The notes under the pieces are model-generated. The model ran no database searches. It was not told the DNA's origin and was given only the letters and a program-made list of their open reading frames with translations. Below are positions 52,633-61,197 of a DNA stretch of 64,000 bases, in pieces. Position 1 is the first letter of the stretch, and the number at the start of each line of letters is the position of its first letter. Both the position numbers and the translations under genes were made by a program. Origin of the DNA: JALEFZ01 sp039820545 (GTDB lineage: Bacteria > Bacteroidota > Bacteroidia > J057); assembly GCA_039820545.1 (NCBI GenBank), contig JBCBPW010000031.1, forward strand, positions 1-64,000. The letters are read 5' to 3'.

Positions 52633-53142
52633 ATGAAAAAGATTATTTATAGCCCTTTTGGGGTGTCGATGCTGCTGGTTCTTTTATTTTCCGCCTGTAC
52701 TTTCGACAATCAGGAAACGCTTTCTCCCAACCCTACGCCTACACCTGGCAACTCACCTGTTGTCATTTGGTCTGGTCCTACCCTCACCTTCTCGAAAGCT
52801 GCGGGCGCAGATCCATCATTGGAAGAGAACCAGGATCGCCTCACAGACAATGTCTGGATCACGCGTGGCAACCGCGGTGGCCAAATCTATAATGCAGCAG
52901 AAGAAAACAGCGCCAATAAAAATACCAGTCCTGCGGGTACGCAATGGGCCAGAGGCACTACGGCCAATCTCTCTAGTCTGCGGTTCAACGACTTTCGGGC
53001 GACAGTAGGACAGCCCAAAAATGTTGTGGGACAAGACCTCGTGATGTTTCTCGTAAAGGACAGCATCTATTTAGACATCAAGATCACAGATTGGCTCGGC
53101 GGACAAGTCGGTGGGTTTACCTATGAGCGTTCGACGGAGTAG
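52633..53142 (+). CDS. Secreted lipoprotein of unknown function (169 aa)
   Basis: A signal sequence with lipobox FSAC (Cys22) is followed by a Pro/Thr linker (NPTPTPGN) and a single globular domain that begins VVIWSGPTLTF and contains NQDRLTDNVWITRGNRGGQIYNAA, an arrangement I recall from many secreted proteins of Bacteroidota and other phyla, without a function. No catalytic motif is visible. The gene stands alone 197 bases after the OmpA-family gene. Confidence 0.8.
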   Translation: MKKIIYSPFGVSMLLVLLFSACTFDNQETLSPNPTPTPGNSPVVIWSGPTLTFSKAAGADPSLEENQDRLTDNVWITRGNRGGQIYNAAEENSANKNTSPAGTQWARGTTANLSSLRFNDFRATVGQPKNVVGQDLVMFLVKDSIYLDIKITDWLGGQVGGFTYERSTE

Positions 53143-53158
53143 GGGAGGGGCTTTATTT

Positions 53159-53614
53159 TTATGGACAATGCTTCTCTAGCTCTGTGTTGATTTGTGTGAG
53201 TTCGTGAAATAAAAGACCTTCTACATTGTATACGATGAGATGCTTTTGTTTGTAAAAGCCCTTGATCTCTGCTGTCCAAGGCCCTTTGGCTCCTAGTTGT
53301 CTGAATGATGCGAGTCCCTCACTCACGAGGGCTTTATATTCATATAAATCTCTTGCAAGCACATAGGCTGCGACAGTCTTTGCAGAAATTAAATCCTTGT
53401 TGTTGCACAGCAGTCTTTCCATCAATTGATCAAAATCTTCTTGACTCAGGAGGAGTCTATACTGATCCAGTTTGAAAAAGATAGTTTGTTCATGCGTAGA
53501 TCTCACGCTATGATAGGGATCGCTTAGGAGTGCGTTCATCCCGACGGCAAGCACTCCTAAAGTGAATGGGATGACTACTAGGAGTTTTCGGTTTACGGTT
53601 CTTGTTTGTGGCAT
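53159..53614 (-). CDS. Hypothetical protein with one membrane segment (151 aa)
   Basis: A hydrophobic segment at about 11-30 (LLVVIPFTLGVLAVGMNALL) anchors a helical soluble domain with no motif I recognise. It converges with the lipoprotein gene with only 16 bases between their stop codons. Confidence 0.6.
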   Translation of the reverse strand: MPQTRTVNRKLLVVIPFTLGVLAVGMNALLSDPYHSVRSTHEQTIFFKLDQYRLLLSQEDFDQLMERLLCNNKDLISAKTVAAYVLARDLYEYKALVSEGLASFRQLGAKGPWTAEIKGFYKQKHLIVYNVEGLLFHELTQINTELEKHCP

Positions 53615-53781
53615 ATCTGATTGTGCTTAAAAAAAGGAAGTTCTACTCGCTAGCGACCAACACCAACGTCCCATTGGTGCCATGATAACAAATTTCCCCT
53701 CGCGCGCCCTAAATTTTAGACCTTTTCTGCAACTTTCCTTCTTCCGAGGCGTCCAAATTCGCGAGTTATTCGTTGAATGAA

Positions 53782-53834
53782 TAACTTTGTCCCATATTAC
53801 AAAACCATGCGTTTCAGGCACCCTATACTGAAAC
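53782..53834 (+). promoter_or_regulatory. Candidate -7 box and leader hairpin of the HD-domain gene
   Basis: TAACTTTG (53782-53789) fits TAnnTTTG, without a TTG at the proper distance. GTTTCAG/CTGAAAC (53811-53834) is a perfect 7-bp hairpin in the presumed leader, ending 19 bases before the ATG. Confidence 0.35.
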
Positions 53835-53853
53835 ATCCAAATAAGAGAGATAC

Positions 53854-54948
53854 ATGAAGGCGAGCAGCGAAGCAGTGCTTCCCATTCCCCAGGCACTGAT
53901 AGAGGAGATGCGCAAGACAGAGCAGAATCCCAAGTACCATGCAGAGGGCAACGTATTGAACCATACACTCATGGTGCTGGAGACTTTTCAAGCAGATAAA
54001 GAGAAGTTTTTGCTAGATGAAAGTGACGAAGAAGTCCTGTACTGGGCGGCCATCCTGCATGATGTAGGCAAACCCCGTGTGACAAAATGGGTTGGAGGAC
54101 GCTGGAAAGCCAAGGGACATGAAGAAGCAGGGATTCCCATTGCCAGAAACATCCTGCTTCAGCGTCCAGATATCTCTCCTGTTCAGCGTCGCCGTATCCT
54201 AGATCTCGTCAAATACCACAGCATTCCCCTTCAGTGGGGCTTGTATCATCGGCCTATGGCTGACTACAAACATCTAGCGACCCGCACGGATTTGCGCATG
54301 CTGGGGATATTTGCCTACTTCGATATACAGGGAAGGGATTGTGTAGACAAAGAAAATGTCCTAGGAATCATCCAAAACTTCAACGAGCATATCTATCCCC
54401 AAGTCCAGTATGAGATGGGGACTTTTGCCGACATACAATCCACTTACCAAAAAGCCTCGCATCAAAAGAAAAACGCGCTTTGGCAGGCCACGAAATTTGA
54501 AGACGTCAAGTTGGTGGAGAAACTTCTGAAAGCCAGCCCTCAGCAGATGAGTGTACCTTCTGCACGCTGTGTCATGACCCTCTCCAAAACCCATTCTCCC
54601 CTCAAAGCAGCGCATGTGTCTGCCTACTATGGAGATCATGTGCGCTATGAGGCAGACCTACTCCCGCTGGACTATGCAGACAAGCACGACAAAGAGAACC
54701 AGTTACGCCAAATGAAGCATTTCATTTCTGTCTACTCCCGAGGGAAGAAAAATATGTTGCTGGATGGCTCCTTCCTCCATGTGGAGACACGCGTATACAT
54801 GATGGAATACGCCCGAAATCTCGGGGCGCATATCCAATACTTATTTTTTGAGGAAGATGATGATGCCACACATAGACCGATGCTGGACTATCCCCATCCC
54901 TGGGAAGCACATACGGTGGAGGTCATTCAGGCTTCCGTAGGTGCGTGA
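53854..54948 (+). CDS. HD-domain protein with degenerate PNK-like C-terminal domain
   Basis: A 364-residue protein. The N-terminal ~200 residues are an HD hydrolase domain: His37 (NHTLMVLE), His69-Asp70 in AAILHDVGKP, His89 in KGHEEAG and His122 in KYHSIPLQ, closest to the HD domains of tRNA nucleotidyltransferases and related phosphohydrolases. The C-terminal part (about 225-364) includes YSRGKKNMLLDGSFLHVETR and then a strand YLFFEE, the pattern of the second half of polynucleotide-kinase-like P-loop kinases. However, no GxxGxGKS/T loop is present where it should be. Fusions of HD and PNK domains are known in phage and bacterial RNA repair or nucleotide metabolism. The gene overlaps the convergent purS by 22 bases. 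Confidence 0.75.
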   Translation: MKASSEAVLPIPQALIEEMRKTEQNPKYHAEGNVLNHTLMVLETFQADKEKFLLDESDEEVLYWAAILHDVGKPRVTKWVGGRWKAKGHEEAGIPIARNILLQRPDISPVQRRRILDLVKYHSIPLQWGLYHRPMADYKHLATRTDLRMLGIFAYFDIQGRDCVDKENVLGIIQNFNEHIYPQVQYEMGTFADIQSTYQKASHQKKNALWQATKFEDVKLVEKLLKASPQQMSVPSARCVMTLSKTHSPLKAAHVSAYYGDHVRYEADLLPLDYADKHDKENQLRQMKHFISVYSRGKKNMLLDGSFLHVETRVYMMEYARNLGAHIQYLFFEEDDDATHRPMLDYPHPWEAHTVEVIQASVGA

Positions 54949-55187
54949 AGCTCGATCTCAAATGTTTCGGTGATGATGTTGGCCAGTAGCTTGCGAGAAG
55001 CCAGCTCCAGTTTTTCGTGAGCTTCTGCTTCTGTTGCCGCTTCGACGCTGAGCTCGATGCGCTTGCCAATACGTACGTCGTGAATCTGGTCTAGGCCGAG
55101 ATTGTGTAAGCCGAGCTGTGTTGCTTTACCCTGTGGATCGAGGATCTCTGCGCGGGGCATGATATGAATAGTTGCCGTGTAAGTCAA
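54927..55187 (-). CDS. purS: Phosphoribosylformylglycinamidine synthase subunit PurS
   Basis: Small subunit (86 aa) that joins PurL and PurQ in step four of purine synthesis. The sequence runs TYTATIHIMPRAEILDPQGKA, then VRIGKRIELSVEA and KLLANIITETFEIEL, which fit the PurS signature. The first strand of the fold begins right after the TTG at 55187, so TTG is the likely start; an ATG at 55160 would remove part of the strand. purL and purQ are not adjacent. It lies 45 bases after pssA, probably in the same transcript. Confidence 0.88.
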   Translation of the reverse strand: MTYTATIHIMPRAEILDPQGKATQLGLHNLGLDQIHDVRIGKRIELSVEAATEAEAHEKLELASRKLLANIITETFEIELHAPTEA

Positions 55188-55232
55188 AGTCTGAATCTTT
55201 TGGAGAATGATGGAACGTGTGGGAGGGACTAC

Positions 55233-55973
55233 TCAAGCTTCTGCGAAGAAGGCCCATGCAGACAATCCCAGATACAGCAAAAATACAACAGGAAAAATTA
55301 GCCATCCAAATATCACGACAAGGATCACACTGGAAATTAGCAGCAAATAGCGAAAACGGTTCTCATTCCATCCCCATCCTTTGAATTTGAGATTGAGCAT
55401 CGGCAGTCGGGCAACCATCAGTACACAGAGAATCAGCGTGATAGCAAGCAGGATGTAGGGGAGTATAGTAGGAGCCATGAACATAGAGGCTGAAGAAGAT
55501 GCATGCAATCCTCCTTCTACGCTCAGTCCGTACCATAGCCCACTGACCACCAAAGTCATCGCAGGCGTAGGGACACCTTCAAATCGGTCCTGATTTCCTT
55601 CCAGGTTAAACTTGGCCAAGCGTAAAGCAGCAAATATAGGTAGCAAAAATCCCCCTAGATAGAGCGGGAAAGTAAATGCTTCTTCCATAGAACTGGGCGG
55701 AAAGGGGACCTCCATACCCTCTGCGATCATGCGTGCCATCATCAATCCTGGTACCACACCAAAGCTGACCATATCTGCCAAAGAATCTAGCTGCTTACCC
55801 AACTCGGATTGTACCTTCAGCCAGTAAGCAAGCCTTCCGTCCATCACATCCAGTATGAAAGCAATCCCCATGATGATCATGGTGTATTCTACAGCTCCCA
55901 AAATCACAGTTAGGATCATGAGCATGCCGCAGAAAAGATTTCCCAGCGTCAAGATGTTGGGCAATTGGCGCAT
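55233..55973 (-). CDS. pssA: CDP-diacylglycerol-serine O-phosphatidyltransferase
   Basis: Membrane enzyme that makes phosphatidylserine, the precursor of phosphatidylethanolamine. The CDP-alcohol phosphotransferase motif is in place: Asp42, Asp45-Gly46, Ala49, Gly59, Asp63 and Asp67, but the usual Arg after the Ala is Tyr50. About seven hydrophobic segments are seen in 246 residues, and the last helices are typical of Pss. Start ATG at 55973. purS follows on the same strand. Confidence 0.92.
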   Translation of the reverse strand: MRQLPNILTLGNLFCGMLMILTVILGAVEYTMIIMGIAFILDVMDGRLAYWLKVQSELGKQLDSLADMVSFGVVPGLMMARMIAEGMEVPFPPSSMEEAFTFPLYLGGFLLPIFAALRLAKFNLEGNQDRFEGVPTPAMTLVVSGLWYGLSVEGGLHASSSASMFMAPTILPYILLAITLILCVLMVARLPMLNLKFKGWGWNENRFRYLLLISSVILVVIFGWLIFPVVFLLYLGLSAWAFFAEA

Positions 55974-56087
55974 ATAGTCGTCTATTTGAAGTATCCCATT
56001 CTTTTCTTTGGGAGAAACGGCTATTGCTCTCCGAAGGTTTTGAAATGGTCGACAGGCAAGTTAATCATAAATTAACAATCAGCTAAC

Positions 56088-56663
56088 TCATCGTTTATAT
56101 AAGCCTGCTTGAAGTAATGCTTCCTCTACGCCTGGTGGGACAAGATACTTGATAGATTTTCCTTCTTTCAAAAGTGTGCGGATGTAGGTTGCAGAGATAT
56201 TTAGAAGGGGCGCTTCAAAAAAATGAACCTGATCGTGATGATCATAAGGGCTAGGCTCGCTACCCACTCGGGGGTAGACATAGATAGGATAATACTTAAC
56301 AATTGCTTCATGATTTTTCCATTTGTGAAGGTGTTGGAGGTTGTCCTGTCCCATGATGAGCGAGAACTCATAGGAGCGATATTGGTCAGCTAGGTGGGTC
56401 AATGTGTCAATGGTATAAGAAGGTTTTGGCAGACTGAACTCTACATTGGAGGCCATGATTTTATCCTGTCCTTCCAGGGCGATTTCTGCTAGTCGCAAAC
56501 GCTCGTATTCTGGCAAGAGGTTTTTCTTCTGCTTAAAGGGATTCTGAGGTGTAATCATCATCCATACCCTATCCAGAGGTGTCTCGTTGAGGGCCGTTTG
56601 AGCCAATATACAATGGCCAATATGTATGGGATTAAAGGAGCCGAAGAAGAGTCCAATTTTCAT
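56088..56663 (-). CDS. nadD: Nicotinate-nucleotide adenylyltransferase
   Basis: Makes deamido-NAD from nicotinate mononucleotide and ATP. The 191-residue protein has the nucleotidyltransferase motif GSFNPIHIGH (8-17), the PQNPFKQKK loop, the GQDNLQHLHKW segment and the C-terminal ISATYIRTLL, all typical of NadD. The start ATG at 56663 is clear. It stands upstream of pssA on the same strand with 114 bases between. Confidence 0.95.
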   Translation of the reverse strand: MKIGLFFGSFNPIHIGHCILAQTALNETPLDRVWMMITPQNPFKQKKNLLPEYERLRLAEIALEGQDKIMASNVEFSLPKPSYTIDTLTHLADQYRSYEFSLIMGQDNLQHLHKWKNHEAIVKYYPIYVYPRVGSEPSPYDHHDQVHFFEAPLLNISATYIRTLLKEGKSIKYLVPPGVEEALLQAGLYKR

Positions 56664-57007
56664 CTAGGGAAGAATATTCAAGCTTCTAAAAGTAGGGTAA
56701 GTTACAGAAAAGCTGGGATAGGAAACGAAAAATGTAAGGGCATCTCCTACTTTTAGCCAAATGCTCCTCCATATTCCCCTTTCACCCTGCATTCTCTACC
56801 AATTGGAGTTACCCTCACTACTTATGGTCTGTTTTTTGTTTTTTTCTGGTTCAGAACGATTTCGATTTACGTCCGAAAACCTTACTTTTCATCTTTTTCG
56901 GCTGGAAAAGCTCGAGTAAATAGATACAAATAGTTGAAATTCAGTTCATTTATGTTTTCAACTCATCATACTCGTATTTCTTTCCCCTGGAAATAAAACC
57001 GAATGAT
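56664..57007. other. Divergent intergenic region with two inverted repeats
   Basis: About 340 bases between nadD and the DRTGG gene. CTAAAAGTAGG at 56686-56696 is repeated inverted at 56746-56756 (49 bases between). GTTGAAA/TTTCAAC (56933-56962) is a second inverted repeat near the DRTGG gene. No consensus promoter pair was recognised. Confidence 0.5.
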
Positions 57008-58093
57008 ATGGCACTTCCCCCACGGATTTATATAGCTGCAACTAGTCAGCACGTAGGCAAAACGACTACAACTCTAGGACTCATGGCAGCTCTGAGAGCG
57101 CATGGTCTACATGTTGGATATTGCAAGCCCTTGGGACAGAAACATGTGACGATCAACGGAGCACAGGTAGATAAAGATGCGCCGCTATTCACAGAGTTTC
57201 TAGACATTCCACTTGAGCCTTCGCTTCACAGCCCTGTCATCTTGGGGAGAGGCGTTTCGGGGCAGTTTATCGAAAACCCTGAGGACTTTGATTTCATGGA
57301 TCAGGTAACGCAAGCGGCGAGGCAGTTGGAGGACACCTATGACCTAGTGGTATACGAAGGGACAGGGCATCCAGGAGTCGGCAGTGTTGTAGATTTGAGC
57401 AATGCGGATGTAGCCAAGAACCTGGAAGCAGGTGTGATCTTGGTAGTGGAAGGAGGTGTAGGAAAAACATTGGATCAGATCACGCTGAACCGTGCGATAT
57501 TTGAGCAGCGAAATGTCCCCATACTAGGCGTAATCGTCAATAAGGTCAATCGCGCCAAGCTCGCTAAGGTCAAGAAATTGGTCGGGAAAAAGCTAGCAAA
57601 ATGGGGCATTCCACTTTTAGGAGTAATCCCCTTTGAAGAAAAACTGGCGCTTCCCTTGATGCGTGCGGTACAGAAAGCCGTAGAGGGCACAACTATTGCG
57701 TGGCCAGATAAGCTCGACCAGCGAATCGAGGGATTGATCTCTCCCAAGCAGGAAAAAGTACGCCATCTGTCCAATCAACTCTTGATCACCAACGACTGTC
57801 GCCTAGATTATGCACTCAAGCAACTCCAGGCCAAGTGTCCAGGCTATCTCCCCCTGGGAGGGATTGTCGTGACAGGCCGTAACGGTATCAGTCCGTTTGC
57901 CGAACAACTCATCCAGGAGCAAAAAATCCCCGTCATTCACTCCCCAATGGATACCTATGAGGCTGTCATCGAGTTTAGTCGTATCGAGGTGAAACTCAAT
58001 CCCAAGACTTCTTGGAAGGTGGAGAAAGCCGTAGAGTTGTTTTTGCAGCATTTAGATTTATCTCCTCTGATGGCTTCAGCGGTGCTGTCTTAA
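57008..58093 (+). CDS. DTBS/CobB-like P-loop ATPase with DRTGG domain (Pta-like N-terminal region)
   Basis: A 361-residue protein with a dethiobiotin-synthetase-like AAA_26 domain (P-loop ATSQHVGKTTTT, about 11-22; then VVYEGTGHPGVGSVVDLSNADVAKNL with a Walker B-like acid) followed by a DRTGG-type domain (about 250-345). This is the layout of the regulatory N-terminal part of long phosphotransacetylases, but the acetyltransferase domain is missing, so it is a free-standing relative of unknown function. Start ATG. Its stop codon overlaps the convergent methyltransferase stop by 4 bases. Confidence 0.85.
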   Translation: MALPPRIYIAATSQHVGKTTTTLGLMAALRAHGLHVGYCKPLGQKHVTINGAQVDKDAPLFTEFLDIPLEPSLHSPVILGRGVSGQFIENPEDFDFMDQVTQAARQLEDTYDLVVYEGTGHPGVGSVVDLSNADVAKNLEAGVILVVEGGVGKTLDQITLNRAIFEQRNVPILGVIVNKVNRAKLAKVKKLVGKKLAKWGIPLLGVIPFEEKLALPLMRAVQKAVEGTTIAWPDKLDQRIEGLISPKQEKVRHLSNQLLITNDCRLDYALKQLQAKCPGYLPLGGIVVTGRNGISPFAEQLIQEQKIPVIHSPMDTYEAVIEFSRIEVKLNPKTSWKVEKAVELFLQHLDLSPLMASAVLS

Positions 58094-58716
58094 GAGACTT
58101 TCCGTATTCCTACCACCGCATATAGGGGATCATGTCCCCAAGGGTAGGTGCGATCCATCATTTTGATATCTTGCCAGCCTCCTGCTTTGAGGAGAAATTG
58201 CTGGACGAGTGCTACGCGCTCCTGCTCACTGAGGTGATGCCAGATGGCAATTGCCTTGGTGGGAAAGCATCGATTGGAAAATGTGATGACCAGTGGAGCT
58301 TCAGGTTGTAGTACACGCGCCAGTTCCTGTAGGACTTGCACAGGTTGCGTCAAATAATCGATGGAGACACATATTCCTGCTCCATCAAAGTAAGCGTCTT
58401 CATAAGGAAGCTGCGGCTCCTGGTTCAAGTCCTGTACGCGCCAAGCATGCAATCGAGGATTGGCCTCCAACTCTTTGGCATTCATTCCCAAGCCAATCAC
58501 TTCCTCATATTCTACATCTATCGGCAGATGGCTGATCCAGCTACTCATCAAATCTAGGATCTTCCCCCCTTTGGGGAAGTATTCTCTGTACAGACTTGTC
58601 ACAGCTTGTATAGCAGGATCGTCTATGTGGGTGACAAATCGAGGGACACGATAAAAATCTGCATCTGGAGATTCGTCTGATCTGTGAAAGGCCTCTGGTG
58701 GCAAAGTATCCATCAT
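58090..58716 (-). CDS. SAM-dependent methyltransferase-like protein
   Basis: A 208-residue class I methyltransferase of a subgroup with motif I KILDLMSSWISHLP (52-65), where Met-Ser-Ser-Trp replaces the usual glycine-rich loop. Further features are EVIGLGMNAKEL (motif II-like), YEDAYFDGAGICVSIDYL (motif III/IV) and ELARVLQPEAPLVITFSNRCFP. Substrate unknown. The tandem ATGs at 58716 and 58713 are both usable. Confidence 0.82.
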   Translation of the reverse strand: MMDTLPPEAFHRSDESPDADFYRVPRFVTHIDDPAIQAVTSLYREYFPKGGKILDLMSSWISHLPIDVEYEEVIGLGMNAKELEANPRLHAWRVQDLNQEPQLPYEDAYFDGAGICVSIDYLTQPVQVLQELARVLQPEAPLVITFSNRCFPTKAIAIWHHLSEQERVALVQQFLLKAGGWQDIKMMDRTYPWGHDPLYAVVGIRKVS

Positions 58717-59177
58717 GCTATGTCATTTTTTCTATCAACCTTTATACCTAGGGCAATTGTTTCCCCAATTTCTGTAGAGCGGGGCAGAAAATGTCGCTCT
58801 TTTCGTAGCAATCAAAAAATCGTCGCATATATGACGCTTTAGGGAGAGAGAAGTAAGCAAATTGGTATTGTCTTTTATAAAGATGTATTCATTCGTTCTT
58901 GCTGATGGGGCTATCAATGCAAGAAAATGTATGAAACATCAGACCTTTTTAGGTTGGGGCTTTTCATAGTTGTGTGTGTTTTTCATGACAGGATTTGCCG
59001 ATCTACTTTCAGAGAGTGGATCGGCCCTGCTTTTTTTAGGCCGCGTGCTTTTTAGATATTTTCAGGAGGAAGTGTATTCAGAGACTTTTTACCTCAAATG
59101 AGGCTTCTAGCTTTTCTCATCTTACAAAAGAGTTTTGCGGATGAGAAATTTGTTTAATTTTGGCAAAAACACTTCTC
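58717..59177. other. Intergenic region with an orphan plus-strand terminator
   Basis: About 460 bases. The plus strand carries a strong terminator (58997-59037), but no plus-strand gene ends upstream of it closer than 58093, beyond a divergent gene. A 28-codon frame at 58883-58969 (MYSFVLADGAINARKC...) precedes the terminator; it may be chance. An unannotated small RNA or small protein gene is possible. Confidence 0.5.
58997..59037 (+). terminator. Rho-independent terminator without an obvious upstream gene
   Basis: GCCGATCTACT (58997-59007) pairs with AGTGGATCGGC (59015-59025), one U-G, extended outward by CAGG/CCTG, then TTTTTTT. On the minus strand no T run follows, so it is directed plus. 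Confidence 0.75.
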
Positions 59178-59627
59178 ATGGCAATATCTTTTTTCAGTGG
59201 GCTCACTGAGCAAGAACAAAATCAACTGCTCCTCGCTCCTTCTATGGTTACGGTCCTTGTAGCAGGGGCTGACCAAAATATTGATAAAAAAGAAAAGGAC
59301 TGGGCGACTAAGCTGGTACAGTTCCGTACATTCACCTCAGATACCACACTCCACGACTACTATGAAGCGGTAGATGCTCGATTTGCGCAGGATTTGGAGA
59401 CGCTGACAGCTAACTGGGATGCGACTTCTACGGAAGGGCAGCTTGCAGAGGAATTGGGTAAGGTAGGAGAGATTTTGCCTAAACTCGGTTCGGAGGTGGC
59501 AAATGAATTGAGGGAAAGCCTTCGCAGTTTGGCCCAGCATGTAGCAAAAGCATCTGGAGGATTTCTTGGAATGGGAGGGATCGACAGTAGAGAGTCCAGT
59601 GTCATGAAGCTGGAAATGCTCGGTTGA
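59178..59627 (+). CDS. Hypothetical protein, possibly TerB-like (149 aa)
   Basis: From the ATG at 59178. An N-terminal helical region with LTEQEQNQLLLAPSMVTVLVAGADQNIDKKEKDWATKLVQFR resembles the first helices of TerB-like/tellurite-resistance domains, where acidic pairs bind metal. The rest is helical with a Gly-rich LGMGGI near the end. A TTG at 59160 could extend it by six residues. It stands alone with a good terminator after it. Confidence 0.65.
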   Translation: MAISFFSGLTEQEQNQLLLAPSMVTVLVAGADQNIDKKEKDWATKLVQFRTFTSDTTLHDYYEAVDARFAQDLETLTANWDATSTEGQLAEELGKVGEILPKLGSEVANELRESLRSLAQHVAKASGGFLGMGGIDSRESSVMKLEMLG

Positions 59628-59970
59628 AGCACCTAAAACGACATCTCATGCGTAATGGCCGTCCAAGAGGATGGCCATTTTTGTACATTCGCTCAAACAA
59701 AATCCCCCCATTTATATTACCTCTATAGTGAATAGCTGAAAGTAGGTGATTTTTTCCGAAAAATCGCCACTTTGGTATAAGCTTTGGATAGTCATTTGCG
59801 TATAAGATCCACTAAAAAATGGTGGTGTGAGGCAGTCCCCCATTTATTCAAGCTTGTGATCAATCTTCTTCGGCAGACTCGGATAAGGATTAAGGTACTT
59901 ACTAGGCTTTTTTTCTAGCAAATTATTCAACATATTTCCCTCTGCTTCACTTTTTTTCTAAACCCTGGCA
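59628..59970. other. Intergenic region with terminator and long hairpin
   Basis: About 340 bases. Besides the terminator at 59654-59682 it contains a 15-bp hairpin with one bulge (59739-59773): AAAGTAGGTGATTTTT against AAAAATCGCCACTTT, loop TCCG. No T run follows the hairpin. No promoter consensus was found ahead of the next gene. Confidence 0.5.
59654..59682 (+). terminator. Terminator after the TerB-like gene
   Basis: AATGGCCGTCC (59654-59664) pairs with GGATGGCCATT (59669-59679), one G-U, followed by TTTT. Confidence 0.85.
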
Positions 59971-61140
59971 ATGCGACTGGACTGTATGAGAACCTATACA
60001 TTAGGCCTACTGATGCTCTTGATGGGATGGCTACCTGCACAAACTATCCAAAATAAACCTCCGAAATATCAGCTCGAATATATTATCAATAGTCTGATCG
60101 TCGATTATCCCTTCTCATTTGAGAATATCTTTCGACTTGCCGCTTACACAGAACTTAAAGGTATGTACGATTCCAAAACCAATGGGATTACCATGGATTT
60201 TGGTGCACTCGGCAGGTTGACAATCTATCAAAATAATTGCCTCTTACGTACGGCTGACAATCGCGTTTTTCACCTGGATAAAAACAACAATACCTCTGCA
60301 CAAGTAGCTGCTATCAATGAGCGGATCTCTGAGTTGCTGGATCATATATTTTTGTTGGGAAATCACGACGCAGATCCTTTTCTCATTGATTTTGTAGATA
60401 CACATTTGGCCAGAAAAAATATCGAGCCTTTTGATAAGATATACCTCCGTCACATTTTGATACAGTATGGGAAGTTTGACCAAGAACACCAGCGTGTAGA
60501 GTTCCATACCGATTGGCTGCCCGAGCAGACCTTTGCCTATCGTAGCTCTAGGGACCGCTCTGTCGTCAAAAAGCCGATCAATCCCATGAAGATCAAATTG
60601 GACAAGAACATCCTACGAGGCTACTTTATCTGGTCTGGAGGTACTGTCTATGTGGAAGATGTCAAGCGCAATATCGTATATGCCACGGGTGAACAGTACA
60701 ATTATAATGTGGCTGCTTTCAAGCTATTCCTACAAGAAATGTTTGCCCAGTCTACCCAATATATTGTGCGAGAAGAAAGACGTCGGATACAGGCGCGCTA
60801 CCCCGAACCTGAAGCAGCCGAAACGCAGCCTTCTACCAAATCTGCTGTCTACGCTGTTGCAGAGCCCATCCCTACCGCTATGGAAAGCGCGACACCTGCC
60901 CAAAATACACCCGTGCGTACGCGTACAGTCAAGCCCGTATCTCAGGAAGATAGCCGAAATATGTTCAATGAATTTGATTGGATTCCCATGATGCTCGGCA
61001 TGCTCCGTGCACAAGATATCAATATCGGAGATCCCGACATCATTCGCTATTTCATCGATGAACCCTACTTCCCACAACTATACGAGCAGCTCAATAAGGC
61101 AGAAAAGCGTCTGGTGGATTCGTTTCAGGCCAGACCTTAA
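59971..61140 (+). CDS. Secreted hypothetical protein (389 aa)
   Basis: A signal peptide (MRLDCMRTYTLGLLMLLMGWLPAQ) is followed by about 265 residues of mixed alpha/beta sequence, a low-complexity Pro/Ala/Thr/Glu linker (about 275-325, with EPEAAETQPSTKSA), and a short helical C-terminal region. I do not recognise it. It lies 57 bases upstream of the HYC_CC_PP gene start on the same strand. Confidence 0.7.
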   Translation: MRLDCMRTYTLGLLMLLMGWLPAQTIQNKPPKYQLEYIINSLIVDYPFSFENIFRLAAYTELKGMYDSKTNGITMDFGALGRLTIYQNNCLLRTADNRVFHLDKNNNTSAQVAAINERISELLDHIFLLGNHDADPFLIDFVDTHLARKNIEPFDKIYLRHILIQYGKFDQEHQRVEFHTDWLPEQTFAYRSSRDRSVVKKPINPMKIKLDKNILRGYFIWSGGTVYVEDVKRNIVYATGEQYNYNVAAFKLFLQEMFAQSTQYIVREERRRIQARYPEPEAAETQPSTKSAVYAVAEPIPTAMESATPAQNTPVRTRTVKPVSQEDSRNMFNEFDWIPMMLGMLRAQDINIGDPDIIRYFIDEPYFPQLYEQLNKAEKRLVDSFQARP

Positions 61141-61185
61141 TGTAGCGTTTATTCAGATCTTCCTATCCATTTGATCAATTTTCCG

Positions 61186-61193
61186 TATATTTG
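61186..61193 (+). promoter_or_regulatory. -7 element TATATTTG before the HYC_CC_PP gene
   Basis: An exact TAnnTTTG match ends four bases before the ATG at 61198, so the transcript would be leaderless or nearly so. No TTG lies at the usual -33 distance. Confidence 0.45.
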
Positions 61194-61197
61194 CAAT

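Noticed and set aside
58883..58969. A 28-codon frame before the orphan terminator
   Set aside because: Too short to support as a gene from sequence alone; kept only as part of the small-RNA/tiny-gene finding.
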